From NCBI GenBank assembly GCA_028023455.1, contig JAQFVV010000256.1:355001-419000 (forward strand): 64,000 bases of DNA, read 5' to 3'. A program made the translations under genes and the position numbers. Below are positions 1-11,906 of this stretch, in pieces. The first letter of the stretch is position 1, and each line of letters starts with the position of its first letter. The DNA comes from Epiperipatus broadwayi (Eukaryota; Onychophora; Udeonychophora; Euonychophora; Peripatidae). Under the pieces are notes generated by a model. That model was given only the letters and a program-made list of their open reading frames with translations. It did no database searches and was not told the DNA's origin.

Positions 1-2394
1 CACATGAATTAAGAAATAGAAAGTGCTCCAAAAAATTAAATTGTAAATTCATGGCCAACTCACATTATTTCAGACTCTTATGATTACAGGTAAATCACAA
101 ATTCAGCCCCAAAAGAGATATTTTTCTCATTAGTAGTATGGACCAGTGTTTTAACATTAAAAAAAGCCTTTATTCTCTAGCAAAAAAAATAGCTACATAT
201 ATATTTATGGACCAGTTATAAATGACTAGTTGGGTTTATTAAAAATTGAATTTGCTTAAAAATCTTCAACTATGTGAAAAAAAAATCCATCTAGACTTCA
301 ACTCCGGACCATGAGCAAGGTAATTTCTACCTACTATAAAAGATGATCCGAGTTTGTGATTATTTGGGGTCTTCATTTAAACAAAGCACTTTTTTCTACT
401 GAAATTAAATTCAGCCTTCCAAAAAACAATTGCAGTAAAAATTGTTTCTTTTAGGTCAAGTCAAAAGTTTCTATATGTATATATTGATTACATTGCTATA
501 AAATGGCTATTGATATCTTTATTGTTCATTTAAAATTCTATTTCATGAAAATTTGACTATCATGGCACTTTCTTTACAGTTTAAATTTTTTCTCAGTCTT
601 GCTCATCAGATTGTCAAAACTGTAATTTGATGTTCAATTTAAAATCAAGATAATAGAATGTTATTTTTGTTAGAAATTTTGGAATTATGTATGTTAAATG
701 CTGATGATATAATGGATTACTTATTTTATTATAATTATGACTTGATTTTAGAATCTGGGTGAAATTTATAATTCTTTAGATATTTTATGATTAACAAGCA
801 AGCATATTTTTTTTGCCAATCCAATTAATAATTGCATTATTGGTAGATAATTGATTATTTTTAGCTAAAGGATAAGACAATCAAAACTATAAAAATCCTC
901 ATTATTGGACATTTAACTAGTCTAGCAAGTGATATTTTTTTACATTTAAGATTCCTCTGTAGAAGGATTAGATAGAGATTTTTTCCCTATAGTGCACTAT
1001 AGATGGTATATTATATGTGGATATATAGGTAACTATACACTAAACAACACCTATAATTGGAATTAATATATTCAGCTTTTAAAAATGTATCAAATAATAG
1101 AAAATAACAGCAGCTGAAGATTCCTACTAATTTTTATTACAGCATCAATTCTAATATTAGTCATTGCCTTTAAATTAAAGCATGTTGAACCTTTTACAAA
1201 ATTTTCTGAATACAAAGATTATTGATTCAATCTTTGTCAATTTGAAATGGACTTTTTATGATCAAATCTATTTGATTTTCAGACTGCTCAAAGAAAAATT
1301 TATTATAGTGATAATGAAGTTCATTCATCTCATTTCCTGTCATCTTCATGTTTTATCATCAAATATTATACATTTTCTAATGAAATGTATTATCTGATTA
1401 AACAACCAAAAACAGACATGTTTCAATCTTATGATTCCAATGCTAATTCAAAATTGATCTTATCAAATATCCATTTGTTTGTTTCCTTGCTTTTCATGAA
1501 ATATTTAAAAGTTTTCATCAGCATCTTAGTTCAAAACCACTGATATTTTTCTTATGCTTTTTCACTGTCCAACTTTGTTATCCATAGAATTATTATCGCT
1601 GGAATAATTGGGATCATTTTTAAATATGTATACACATCTAAAAATATTTTGTAATTTTTTTTGCAATCTAGGATTAATCTATGGAGAGGGTCTTGGCTAC
1701 TAGATCTTTTATTTTTCTGAATAATTTAAGGAAGTGAAAGCTATCACCTATTTCTTTATCTTTATTGTCAATTTTGAAGCCAGTTTCTGATTCTATTGGT
1801 ATAAACATTATTTTCATCTTTATTCATAATCTCATCAATTTATTTTAGTTTCTAATTTGAAACCATTTTTATCCTTCTTATGCTAATTGTAATAACAGTA
1901 TATAAACATTTTGGATGTTGGCTTAAGAAAAGATTATTCTCTGTTGATTTCCTAATACATACTGAGTGTGGACAAAAGCATGCTTAGCATGTATTTGGAA
2001 ATCAATATAAAATAATGTTTTTTCAAATCACTTCTGAAAATGTTTGTATGCTGTTATTTATTTTATTTTATAACCTTCTTAAGGAGATTCTTGAAGTTTT
2101 CTATATTTCTTAGGTATAAATTTGGTAAGAGGTAAATGATTAAAAACTTTAAAATAATCTTCCATATTTATTTATTATTACTTTTTATATTTTTTATATT
2201 TAGTTTTGGGTATTCATTCCCCCATTCTTTTTATAATTATTTCATCAGATATTTATTTACTAATTTAGTTTATATTTTTCTTACATTCAATCTTTTACTT
2301 TATCCCTATAACCAGGATTGCATGAGCAGCCGTATAAACTCTATAGTATTAAATTCTAAATAATAAACTAATATTTTTAAAAACTAAAAATAAT
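1..2394. other. AT-rich spacer, no gene recognised
   Basis: Both strands are broken by frequent stops and show no protein-family motif, tRNA-like box or long inverted repeat that I could find. Short open frames here, such as those near 1182 and 2136, are rich in F, I, L, Y and K as expected from AT-rich random sequence. Confidence 0.6.
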
Positions 2395-2795
2395 AATTAA
2401 TTTTAAAATTATATATATAATAATTTCATTGCTAAATATTTAGGAGTAATGTTTTTGAGATTAACTCATTGCAACTGTTTATGTTTAGATATAATTGAAT
2501 ATCCCTCTAGCTTCAGCAAACAAGAATGCATTTGAAGTTAAAATAATATCATTTTAACCATGTACTCCTTCATAAAACAGAAAGATTGTTTACAATGCTT
2601 CTGTTAGAAGACATGATATATGGAGTACAATGTAAAAGTAGTATTTTAATTTTAATTAATTATCATTTGCTGAAGTTAGCAGGGCTTTTCAATTCAAAAA
2701 TAAACAGTTGTAATGAGTTATTTTCAAAAACACTATATTTAAATTTTTAGCACTGTAAATTATTATTTATTACACATTATTAAAATTTAAATCTT
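2395..2795. repeat. foldback element, about 400 bp
   Basis: The sequence folds on itself around position 2600. The outer arm TGCTAAATATTTAGG near 2432 matches the complement of the segment ending near 2747. Further in, the segment with ACTCATTGCAACTGTTTATG matches the complement of CAGTTGTAATGAGT near 2705, and CTTCAGCAAA pairs with TTTGCTGAAG. The arms are diverged but collinear. There is no coding capacity. This is probably a decayed non-autonomous element; the family is not identified. Confidence 0.7.
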
Positions 2796-2930
2796 TATAT
2801 GATAAGATTAGAACTGAACATAATTTTATATCTGCCAGATATTTATGCCAATCAAGTGTAAAAACAGTCAAAATAAAAATCATAGATCTCATGACCCATT
2901 TCTCTTAAGCTTGTAAGATATAAACAATGA

Positions 2931-3219
2931 AGATTGCCAATTCCTCAACAAGCTTTGTGATAAATGCTTAGCCAAAGCAAGCATTTAAAATATCTCTGTC
3001 AGGAACCCCTCCCCAACCTCTGACCATGGTTCCATGCTTTGGCACTTCTCAGAGAGGTGCTAAGTTAGGATCTAGTGTCTGAACCTACCCTAGCACCTCT
3101 CTGAGGAGTGCCAAAGCATGAAACCATGGTCAGAGGTTTGGGAAGTCCTGACAGAGATATTTTAAATGCTTGCTATGGCTAAGCATTTATCACAAAGCTT
3201 GTTGAGGAATTGGCAATCC
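2931..3219. repeat. foldback element, about 290 bp, high arm identity
   Basis: Two arms of about 125-130 bp are near-perfect reverse complements. The left begins GATTGCCAATTCCTCAACAA and the right ends TTGTTGAGGAATTGGCAATC. They meet in a short GC-richer loop near 3060-3095. High arm identity implies recent insertion or gene conversion between arms. No open frame and no hammerhead core were seen. Confidence 0.8.
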
Positions 3220-3408
3220 TCACTGTAAAAACATTTAGCAATAAACTTCTGATTGATTAATTAAATTCATGTCTTCTTGCAAATGCATTAATGGCAATCC
3301 TCCTAATATATAAAGAAGAACAAAATTAAAGTGGTATCATTTTAACTTAAAATGTATTGTCTTTTGTTGAAGCTGGGGAGGGGAGGCTATTCTATTATAT
3401 TTAAAAGT

Positions 3409-3418
<10 letters not shown>

Positions 3419-3440
<22 letters not shown>

Positions 3441-3450
3441 CTGGAAATAA

Positions 3451-3488
<38 letters not shown>

Positions 3489-3497
3489 TTATTTCCA
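3419..3497. repeat. (TA)n with embedded perfect palindrome
   Basis: Two (TA)n runs surround CTGGAAATAATAC at 3441, whose exact complement GTATTATTTCCAG lies at 3485-3497. Together they form a cruciform-capable hairpin abutting the left arm of the next element. Confidence 0.85.
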
Positions 3498-4041
3498 GTA
3501 GTTTCCATGTAATAAAAGTTTAATAGTTAAATAACTGACATTTCAGTACAATAACAAGTATTTTCCTCAGAGCTTCTGCTTTCTCAAATCAAGAATATGT
3601 TTGGTGAGATTTAAAAGCATTATTTTTTTTCTTTGTTATTTTCTCTTCATTCTCAAATTTTTTGGTTGAGAAGTTTTAAAAAGTATTTTATTCTTCAATA
3701 GTTTTTTCCAAACATTATTATTATTGCTTAATTCACACTTTTTATTTATGCTCTTATGCCTTTTAAAAATCTCTACAGCTTCTTTTAGCAATCTCTGGTC
3801 ATATTGTTCAATTTTTGCCAGAATATGTGCTTTATTAAAATTGATATCATGATTCTTTAATTTAATGTGTGAATAAGTGGCTGATGAATTAGATTTTTCT
3901 CTAACTGCCAAACACACATTCTTATGATTTTTATGATTTGAGAAAGAAGAAGCTCTGAGCAAAGTTCTTATTATTGTACTGAAACATCAGTTATTTAGCT
4001 GTTATATTTCTATTACATAAACGTTTCCAGAAATAATACTA
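3485..4041 (-). mobile_element. Penelope-like fragment enclosed by inverted repeats
   Basis: Arms of about 104 bp (3485-3588 and 3937-4041) are reverse complements with scattered differences. Both carry the same ordered blocks: AGTATTATTTC, a GTAATA block, TTAAATAACTGA, TTTCAGTACAATAA and CAGAGCTTCT. The roughly 350 bp between them encodes, on the minus strand, a Penelope-like GIY-YIG C-terminus whose first residues run into the right arm. PLEs are known to carry terminal repeats in direct or inverted orientation, so this may be a 5'-truncated copy inserted beside an inverted copy of its own end. Confidence 0.7.
3636..3962 (-). pseudogene. Penelope-like element, C-terminal GIY-YIG endonuclease fragment
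   Basis: The 108-residue open frame matches the end of a PLE polyprotein. In PLEs the GIY-YIG nuclease nicks target DNA and works with the upstream reverse transcriptase. Recognisable blocks, in order, are a conserved SSATYSHI segment (residues 26-33; equivalent to the usual 'SAVAKH' block), NHDINFNKAHILAK (residues 37-50; usual 'GH.I.fd.akilak') and RLLKEAVEIFK (residues 57-67), which holds the Arg and catalytic Glu positions, followed by an asparagine-rich tail. The GIY and YIG motifs and the whole RT are missing, so the fragment is not functional alone. The start shown is only the first Met; the frame probably entered from a longer parent. Family placement is from remembered motif patterns, without a database search. 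Confidence 0.7.
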
Positions 4042-4049
4042 TGAATTCA

Positions 4050-4195
4050 TATAATGGTTCAGCATAAAATGAATATATTGGATATCATTTATATTTTTTA
4101 CATGTATGTGGTCATGGATATTGTATAAGATGGACTGGATAGCTACAGTGGGCTTGAAAGTTTGACTTTAAGTCCTTTATAATTACATTATGTTT
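4050..4195 (+). mobile_element. SINE-like family A copy with decayed hammerhead end
   Basis: This copy shares with 37089-37215 the ordered blocks TTCAGCAT, ATATATTGGA, TATCATTTAT, ACATGTATGTGGTCATG, TTGTATAAGATGGA, TGGATAGCTNNAG (A-box-like) and TTTAAGTCCTTTATAATTA (B-box-like plus tail). Only the 3' half of the hammerhead remains; the CTGATGA core is missing and GAAATAC is changed. It sits directly after the inverted-repeat PLE fragment. Confidence 0.65.
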
Positions 4196-4224
4196 ACTTT
4201 ATATATATATATATATATATATTA

Positions 4225-4360
4225 CTAATAAAATATCCATTAATTAAAAAACATTGATTGTGATAACAATATAAATAATAAATATAATAGTATTTAAATA
4301 TAAATATATTTCAATCTACAGAAATACTTTTGATTAATTGCTTAATTAATTAATTAACTG
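4225..4360. repeat. diverged family B arm
   Basis: Related to one arm of the foldback at 33338-33519 and to 59566-59690. Shared blocks are CCATTAATTAAAAA, AATAATAAAT, TTTCAATCTACAGAAATAC and TTTTGATTAATT. Only one arm is present and it is heavily diverged. Confidence 0.5.
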
Positions 4361-4401
4361 ACTGTATATTTATATTTAATTACTGTTATACTTATTATTT
4401 A

Positions 4402-4466
<65 letters not shown>
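4402..4466 (+). repeat. (ATT)n microsatellite
   Basis: About 21 uninterrupted copies of ATT. Confidence 0.98.
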
Positions 4467-4467
<1 letters not shown>

Positions 4468-4477
4468 AGATATACAT

Positions 4478-4578
4478 AATTATTAAAAACCAGTCAACAC
4501 TTAGACAATCCCAATATCAATAACAATCAACAATTTCAAACAATTGTCAAGGCAACTACCTATTAACAGTAAAGATGG
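4478..4578 (+). repeat. interspersed repeat family C, copy 1
   Basis: This copy closely matches 42930-43012, starting with TTAAAAACCAGTCAAC, then TAGACAATCCCAATATCAAT, AATTTCAAAC and TGTCAAGGCAAC. Neither copy is coding, and the copies lie about 38 kb apart. The class is unknown; it may be the end of a larger element. Confidence 0.75.
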
Positions 4579-4689
4579 AATCCCTATATTAGTTATTAAA
4601 TGTCATCCATCATAGAAATTAAGAGTCATTTCATAACTCTTAACTAAATAAATACATTCAAATAGTATAAAATTAATTATGCAAGTAAA

Positions 4690-5758
4690 TACACCTGGGT
4701 CTCATTTTACGTGATTGATAGGTTCCTCAGAAAACACACGCAAACGAAATCATGCAAAAATAGACGTAACTTATATTGAAAAGGGGGGATGCGGTCTGTG
4801 ATTTTTCAAAATTCGCATAAAAGCAAAGCACCAACATAAAATTACTTTAAAATTTGCGCAAAAAAAAAATAAGGAAATAAAATATGACTAATAAAAAATT
4901 TCAAATTTGAAAAAAATTGATACAAGACAAACTTTTTTTAACTATAATATTTAATTTTATTCAAAATAATATATTTTTATGCATAATTTACAGTACAGTA
5001 ATTTACATTTTTTATACAAATTTTAATTATTATAGCTATTTGCCGAAAAACACGTTCGTTTGCAAACAACTAACGCCAACTTCACACTCATGTTGTATCA
5101 GTGATTTTCTGGTGACAATGTAATTAGTAATTAATCTTTGAGATGATGATTTTATTAATTGTTTACAAAACTAACAACTAAAAATTAAATTCTTATTTTT
5201 GTCTTTAATTTTCAATTCCGTTTAAAAATCAAATTTCACATTAATTTCAAGTTGCCACGTAAGTAATTTTTAAATTGTTAATTACAATTAAAAATCAGAT
5301 TTTAATTTTTAATTGTCAAATTTAATTGTGCCCACTGCTATTACTGACCTTTTAAAAATAAACTTGTGGACACTAAATGATTAATAATTGATTACTTTCT
5401 TTCTTAAAAAGCAAAAACAGAATGTGATTTAAAATGCAAAATTAACACGCACAATGTTTGAACAAATTTACATTATAATCTTGTAAAATTTAATGTGTGT
5501 ATACATAAAATGTGGAAATTATGATTTTAATTTCATTATTGCATAAAATCTTACTATTATAAAGCACTGAAAATATTGAAATTACTAAGATGAAAGTCGA
5601 ATTCCAATAATGTGCTATTACTTTCAATATAACATAAGTGCACGAAATTTATTATTTAAAGTAATAGCGCATTATCGGAGTTTGACTTCCAGTGAAACAC
5701 GAATCACATAACTTCAAAATTGTGTTAAATAAGTCTGCGTAAAACGAGACCCAGGTGT
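4690..5758. mobile_element. pogo/Tigger-like non-autonomous DNA transposon
   Basis: Terminal inverted repeats read CACCTGGGTCTCATTTTACG at the left end and the complement of CACCTGGGTCTCGTTTTACG at the right end. They are flanked by TA on both sides, the target site of the IS630/Tc1/pogo group. The Tigger-like flavour (a ggtctcgttttacg-type end followed by a GGTTCC block near 4721) is from memory of that family. The roughly 1.07-kb interior has no transposase motif. It carries a second subterminal hairpin (5604-5684) built on TAATGTGCTATTACTTT and its near-complement. Confidence 0.7.
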
Positions 5759-5764
5759 ATTCAA

Positions 5765-6240
5765 AATTATTAAAGATAATTATTTTTTAAGAAATTACTG
5801 TATTTTCTTTTACTATTTAAAATAGACTTTGACTTGGGGTTCAATATTAAAAAATGTCTGTTAATATCAAGTATTTTAGATAATACATTTTCAAAAATAT
5901 TTTAATTTGTATTAAACATGCAATCAATGTAGAAACTGATACTTTTTATTAATAATGTACAAAAAAAAATACAAGTAAAAAACTCAAATTCAAAAACTTC
6001 TAATGAAGATGACATAGCAAAAATACACACAGGACTACAATTTTAATAGCACATTTATTTAACAAAAACATTGAATAATTAAAACATCAGCTCAAAACAT
6101 ATTAATCCATATGCTATATGACTAGTTAAAATAAATATTGATTTTCAATAACTACATATGACTTATAAAAGTAAATATTTTCTTTTCTATGATAAAGTTT
6201 GTTCTCAATAAATATCAACAAAAATAATAGAGATTTAAAA
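5765..6240. other. spacer, nothing recognised
   Basis: AT-rich with no motif or repeat identified. Confidence 0.5.
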
Positions 6241-6243
6241 AAA

Positions 6244-6507
6244 TTATATTAAATTCTTTTATTGACTGTGAACTAAAATAAAATAATTGTTTCTTCAATT
6301 ACAATTGGAGTGTTTAAATTTAACTTGAAATAAAAGCATTGGGAGTCCAGCAATTAATTAAGTCAATCCCTTGTTATAAAAAATGGGAATTGAATTAATT
6401 AATTTCTGGACCCCCTGTCCTTTTATTTCAAATTAAATTTAAACACTCCAGTTGTGGATGAAGAAACAATTATTATTTTAGTGCACAATCAATAAAAGCA
6501 TTTAATA
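6244..6507. repeat. family D foldback, copy 1
   Basis: Arms of about 120 bp around position 6374 pair TTTTATTGACTGTGAACTAAAA with the complement of the segment ending near 6505. Both contain AACACTCCAGTTGTGG-type and AACTTGAAATAAAA blocks. Related copies lie at 42163-42512 and, as a half copy, at 43650-43770. No coding content. Confidence 0.75.
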
Positions 6508-6603
6508 TTAAAAAACTGTTTTATCTCTATTATTTTTAGTACTGGCCAATAAATAAAAATGTAAAACTATATTGTACTTTAAATTGATTGGGCACTTATC
6601 CAT

Positions 6604-6605
<2 letters not shown>

Positions 6606-6658
<53 letters not shown>
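6606..6658. repeat. (AT)n microsatellite
   Basis: Uninterrupted TA dinucleotides for about 53 bp. Confidence 0.98.
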
Positions 6659-6662
<4 letters not shown>

Positions 6663-6904
6663 TAAATATTTCTGCTATAAGTTAAAATGTACACCCCATA
6701 TGTATATTTAATACATAGTATGTGTTTATAATAATACATATGTATATATTATAAATGAATTTCACTTAATACATATAATTTTAGTTTAAATCTATATCAC
6801 ACATATAGTATGTATAAATCATTAGTCATTTCTGCAGTAAGTTAATATATATACTCTTAATGTATATATTCTATTTAATATGTCTACATAATTATACATG
6901 TTTA

Positions 6905-7130
6905 ATAAATCAATAACAAAGTTTTTTATTTAAAATTGCTTAAAAAAATTATTTTTATTTTAAAATGGTTGCTTTAAAAAAAATACTAAAGAAAAAAATT
7001 GCTATCTTTTTTTAGCTTTTCGAGATCATTTTAAATAATGCAAGTTTTCTAGTTTACTTTTTTTAAAACAATTATTTTAAAATAAAAATAGAAACTCAGT
7101 TTTAAATAGAAAATTTAGTTACTGATTTGT
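6905..7130. repeat. diverged AT-rich foldback
   Basis: The left block ATTTTTATTTTAAAATGGTTG (around 6948-6972) is complementary to AACAATTATTTTAAAATAAAAAT (around 7067-7090). The match extends outward through TTTAAAATTG/CAGTTTTAAAT. Low complexity reduces confidence. Confidence 0.5.
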
Positions 7131-7867
7131 TGTATATATATATATAATTATGTACACATACTAAATATGATATGTATACAAAAAGTTTAAAATGTTTAAA
7201 AATATTGTTAAAGTAAAATAAATAGATATATATATACTGAAAAAAGATAAATGTTTAAAATGGATTAGGCTGGTATAATTTGGTTATATATCAATTTTCA
7301 AGCTGTTCTATTGAATTTAAATATATTAAACCTCAATTTTAAAATGTCATTCTAAATTGAATAAACAAACTGATTTCTCATCTTCAATAAAAACATTTAA
7401 AAACATTAACCATTAAATATGTAGTGGTTTTATGTCATCTATTATGAAGTTGCAATTATATGCACAAAGTTTAAAATTTATTCTTTTGTTAACAAGTTGA
7501 ATTGTTAATAAATAAATTCAGGTTGTTATATTAAATATGCACATGAATTTATACTTATAAATGATATATAAAACAGAATGTTTACAATTCCATGGGAAAA
7601 TGTGTCCTCAAAACATGTCAGCAGAAAAATCATAGCATTAAAATTTCCAGCCATTATGCACAATTTTGGATATAATTTCTTCACAATTTTAAAATTCTTT
7701 GTAATCAAATGTTGGTTTGTTTTTAATTAATAATATTTTTAATTTTTTTAATAAATCTTAATAATTAGTGCTTTTGTAAACAATTTTTTTTAATTAGTAA
7801 TTTATTAAAAGCAACAAAGTACCACATATTGAGTTTCCTGAAAGTTTGTGATGATGGTGTTTTAGTT
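7131..7867. other. spacer, nothing recognised
   Basis: The short minus-strand frame at 7526-7708 has no recognisable domain and sits in compositionally ordinary DNA. Confidence 0.5.
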
Positions 7868-8096
7868 ATATTTATTGTTTGGCCTATTTCCATCATCTAA
7901 TATGAATATTGAATCTCTTAAGAAAAATTTAGCTTTATTAAATTATTCCAAATACATTCATCTATTAGTAATAGCACACAGGTTAGTATATGCACAACTG
8001 GCAGTTGAATATATTTGGAATATTTAAATGAAGTTAAATTTTTCTAAAGACATTCAATATTCATATTAGTAGATGGAAATAGTCAAACAATAAATA
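7868..8096. repeat. foldback element, about 230 bp
   Basis: Arms of about 90 bp (7868-7959 and 8007-8096) pair TATTTATTGTTTGGCCTATT with the complement of the right end. The match continues through CATCTAATATGAATATTGAAT and ATTATTCCAAATA. The loop is about 45 bp. Non-coding. Confidence 0.8.
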
Positions 8097-10000
8097 CTGC
8101 CATATATTGTATTTAAATGACTTTTTTTGAAAAAACTAAAAGCAAGGGATTTGGAATATATTTATTTCCTATTGATCTCTTGTTATAATTTGTTCTTAAA
8201 TTATTACATATCTTTCTCATTTTTATATTAATTCTTACAGTTTGATGTAGCTAATTATTTCTAATAAGTATTTTTTTTGTTTACACGTTTTTATGTTATA
8301 AGTTGAGTTAAATTTAATTTCCTTTGTAATATAATTTCTTTTTAAATTTTTTTAAATAAGCAATAATAAAACTGAAACTTTATCATAATAAATTGGAAAA
8401 GAAATTTAATAAAGTTGACAAAATATGAGATAGTCATAAAGTTATTTTAATTTTTATTTTTTTCCTGTCAATTCTGATAAATAGAAATGATTTCTTATAA
8501 AATTATTTTAATCAACTAATTCTAGATTTTATAAATGTTTTTACTTTTCAAGGTAGATCTGAAGACAGCCACTTCACATTTTAAAAATTTAATCCATTTT
8601 TAAAACAAAGCTTGATTTAACAAATGGGATGCTCAAATTCATGCAATACTTATTTTTGATAAATTTTACTAATTACTGTTAAATATAAAATATTAATATT
8701 ATATGTATTTTTGTTTCAGATATACCTCAACAAAAGAGCTATTATAGGTAATAGAGAAAATGTATTTAGCCTCAGGATGGTTTCTAATTAGTAGTAATTG
8801 ATAGTTTCCTGGCAACATCAAAGGCAAAGGTTATCTTAGTTTACATCGATAAAATCTTATTTCTGTTCTTTATTAAAATAATCCATGGAAAATGTTTAAT
8901 TCAGTATATATATATATATATTGTAAATATATATATATATATATATAAGGACGTTCCATTACAATATATATATATGCAATCATTTCAATATATATAGGAG
9001 AGTGAATTTTAGTATTTCTTTTTATATAAATTTTACTTTAATATTATTAACTATTTTCCAATTAAAAAAAAAACTGAACTTACATGTGACAGTTATGCCA
9101 ACATTGTCTCTTCAAGTATATAAGAGATCTAAACACCTGCTCAACATGTTAAAATAACAATATGAGCTTAAAATGTAAATAATTTTATATAATCTATTTA
9201 TTTAGGTTTATTGACAATTTATAGAAGGGTGGAAATAAATTATCTTTTCTTTGCATAATCTGAGTGTAATACTGCATAATTTGTTTAAATATAATATATA
9301 ATTGTGATCATATGTATAGGTACTCATTTAAAATAAATAGATTGCTCAGTATATTTTTCAGATATTTAAATTTTTGTCGTACCTGAGAAATTAGATTGCA
9401 GCCAAAATAACTATTATGGGAAAATCAGTTTATTTAATTAAACTCTGTACAAATTGATTTTATTTATTTTTTACAGCTTACATTATATGTGATAAACATA
9501 TATTTAGAATTTATTTATGTATACATTTTCTTGCTATTACTGGCATCAGATAGACATGATAATAATATGGTTAAATCCAAAATATATTTTTTATATTTTT
9601 ATCTATAAAAATCTTTGTTTATATATATAATAAGCAGTCGCATTACATATTATCTGGTAGTTGATAATTTTTCATTATGTAATTATTATTAAAATATAAT
9701 ATACAGATTTAAAAATAAAATATAATGGAATTGAAATAACATATAGTTACTGCTATTAGTAAACAAATTACAATGGCATTGTTCTTTTCCAGTATTAAAT
9801 ATATTAATTCAATTACATTTGCTTATTTTAAACATTTTTCATTGAGAAATATAGTAAAAATAGATGCTTTCCTTTATAAATAAAATAAAAAAAAGAATAA
9901 TTTATTTCTGAGAATTGAAAATGTTCCGTGAGATAAGACAGACAGATTGTAAGAAAATAAGTGTTGATAGAAATAGATATAATAATATAAATATTTATTT
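8097..10000. other. spacer with small TA-rich hairpins
   Basis: Contains (TA)n runs at 8905-8947 and 8966-8975. No gene, tRNA-like box or long inverted repeat was found. Confidence 0.5.
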
Positions 10001-10001
10001 A

Positions 10002-10085
10002 TTTTTCATATGTCATAGCATCGGCCGGGAGGCGAACTCGCAACAACCATCTGCTTACTTGCAAGGCAGCTGCGGTTAGAGTTAA
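10002..10085 (-). mobile_element. tRNA-derived SINE type B, minus-strand copy
   Basis: Read on the minus strand it has a tRNA-like body with CCTTGCAAG at the anticodon position and a B-box-like GAGTTCGCCTCCCGGCC, then GATGCTATGACATATG and a short A/T tail. It is clearly the same family as 47982-48096. The 5' end with the A box is partly lost or diverged near 10080. GC content is well above the surroundings. Confidence 0.7.
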
Positions 10086-10089
10086 AGCG

Positions 10090-11790
10090 GTACCAAAACA
10101 TTCATTATTAAGGTATTTGTGTGAAATCGTGGCCATAATGATAATAAAACGGAAAACTTGCCAAATAAATTGAAAAAAACATTGAAAAGAAAATTTGAAT
10201 TATTTATATAATGATAGTTGGATATAAAAATATTATTGGAAATAAAAGTTGAAGTTGAAGAAAATTTAAAGTTCGGAGTAAAAAATAAAAGAAAGGTTTC
10301 TTACTACTAATTCTTGTAATAATAAAAAATAGCATGGTTTAAAAATCACAATAGGATTATTTTTTATTAATAGATTTGGATAATAAGAATAGTTTTTATT
10401 TAAAATATATTTTAATTCAACATACATTTAGAAATAATAGGAATTGATACACATCTTAGAATTAATATCAATTCATATGATTAGATTATTTTTAAAAGTA
10501 TTTTGAAAAATGATAGCGTTAGTAGTAAAGTGTATGTATATTATAAACAATATTAGAAAAAAAAAATCAGATTCCTTGGATAAAAAAATAAATAATATAA
10601 GTAATAATATGATAACAATTAAAGTATATTCAGATAAAAAAGGAGTTCCTCAAAGAAAATTTAAAAAAATTTTACAATAAAAAAAAACAGATTATAGAAA
10701 ATGTAAGACAACAAAAAAGACTTAATTTGTAACTAGATGATATATAACATTATATAAAATGATAAAATATTGCTAATTTTGTTCTAGAAGGCTTAACAGT
10801 AATTTAAATATAAAGCCTAAAATTATATGAAAGTCGTTAGTAGAAGCATCTAGAAGGTAGACTTTATAGAATAATTATGATGAATTATTTGATTTAATAA
10901 ATACAAAAATAAAAAATTGATTGAAAAAAGCATGAATAACAGAAATGAAACAGTAATTTGTAAATATTAATAGTAGCTAAATTAATGCAAGAATTTATGT
11001 GATTTGAATAAAATAAAAATATAATAGAAATAAACAAAAATAACACAAAGCAGTAATTTAAGCTAAAAATAAATAAAAATAGATCAGGATTTGTAAATAA
11101 GTAACGTAAAGAAAAAATACATATGACTTGCATAATAGGAATGATTAAACTTTATTTCTACACCTAAAAAAAGTCATATAGATAAGAAATAAAGTATAAT
11201 GTGCAGTAAAGAAGTTGCAAGAAAAGTGATGAGTTTTCAAATTAACAAAAGTATTTGAAAGAATTAGTTGATAATTGAAAAATGATTTATCTAAGTGACA
11301 ACAATTGTATATGAAGCCAAAATTTTAAAGTTTTGAATAGATTAAGCTTATTTCTACAGAAGCGAGAGATTGATTTATTTTTATAAAAAATAGGAGGATG
11401 GAGCAAAGATATATTTAAAGTCTGCTATATATTAAAAATAATTGAAAGAATGTATTGCTCTTAATATAACTAAATATATGTAATTAAGGAGTTAATATAA
11501 ACAAAAGTTATAAAAGAAATACAATGATTATGATTATTTACATATTCCATTATAGGATTACTAATTCAAAGTCTTACTAAAATAATAATGTCTGGATAAA
11601 CTATAGCATGTCCTGTGATGCTTTAGTATTTATAGAAAGTAAATATTAATGTCATTTACTTTTTTTATTATTTTTACAATGATTCATATAATTACAACCC
11701 ACTATTGATGGTTTCGATTCCTAGCAATTTTCTTCAGAACTACAACAAATACAATGCAAATACATGAATAAAAATATACATGAACATATA
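10090..11790 (+). other. purine-rich (G>C) eroded region, possibly an old retroelement
   Basis: The plus strand is A-rich and carries visibly more G than C, like the coding strand of the LINEs elsewhere in the window. Stops interrupt every frame and no RT, endonuclease or zinc-knuckle motif could be read. Confidence 0.3.
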
Positions 11791-11810
11791 ATTTACATTT
11801 ATATATATAT

Positions 11811-11906
11811 AGTCTCTTATAATCATTATTTATATACCCACACATGATTATAAGAGACTATATATATATATAGTCTCTTATAATCATTATTTATATACCC
11901 ACACAT
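11811..11906. repeat. 36-bp direct repeat with an inverted piece between
   Basis: The block AGTCTCTTATAATCATTATT followed by TATATACCCACACAT occurs at 11811 and again at 11871. The inverse GATTATAAGAGACT and a (TA)n run lie between them. The result is a hairpin next to a tandem copy. Confidence 0.85.

Noticed and set aside
2931-3219. CRISPR-like or phage-type repeat
   Set aside because: It is a single long palindrome in a eukaryotic, transposon-rich context, without spaced direct repeats.
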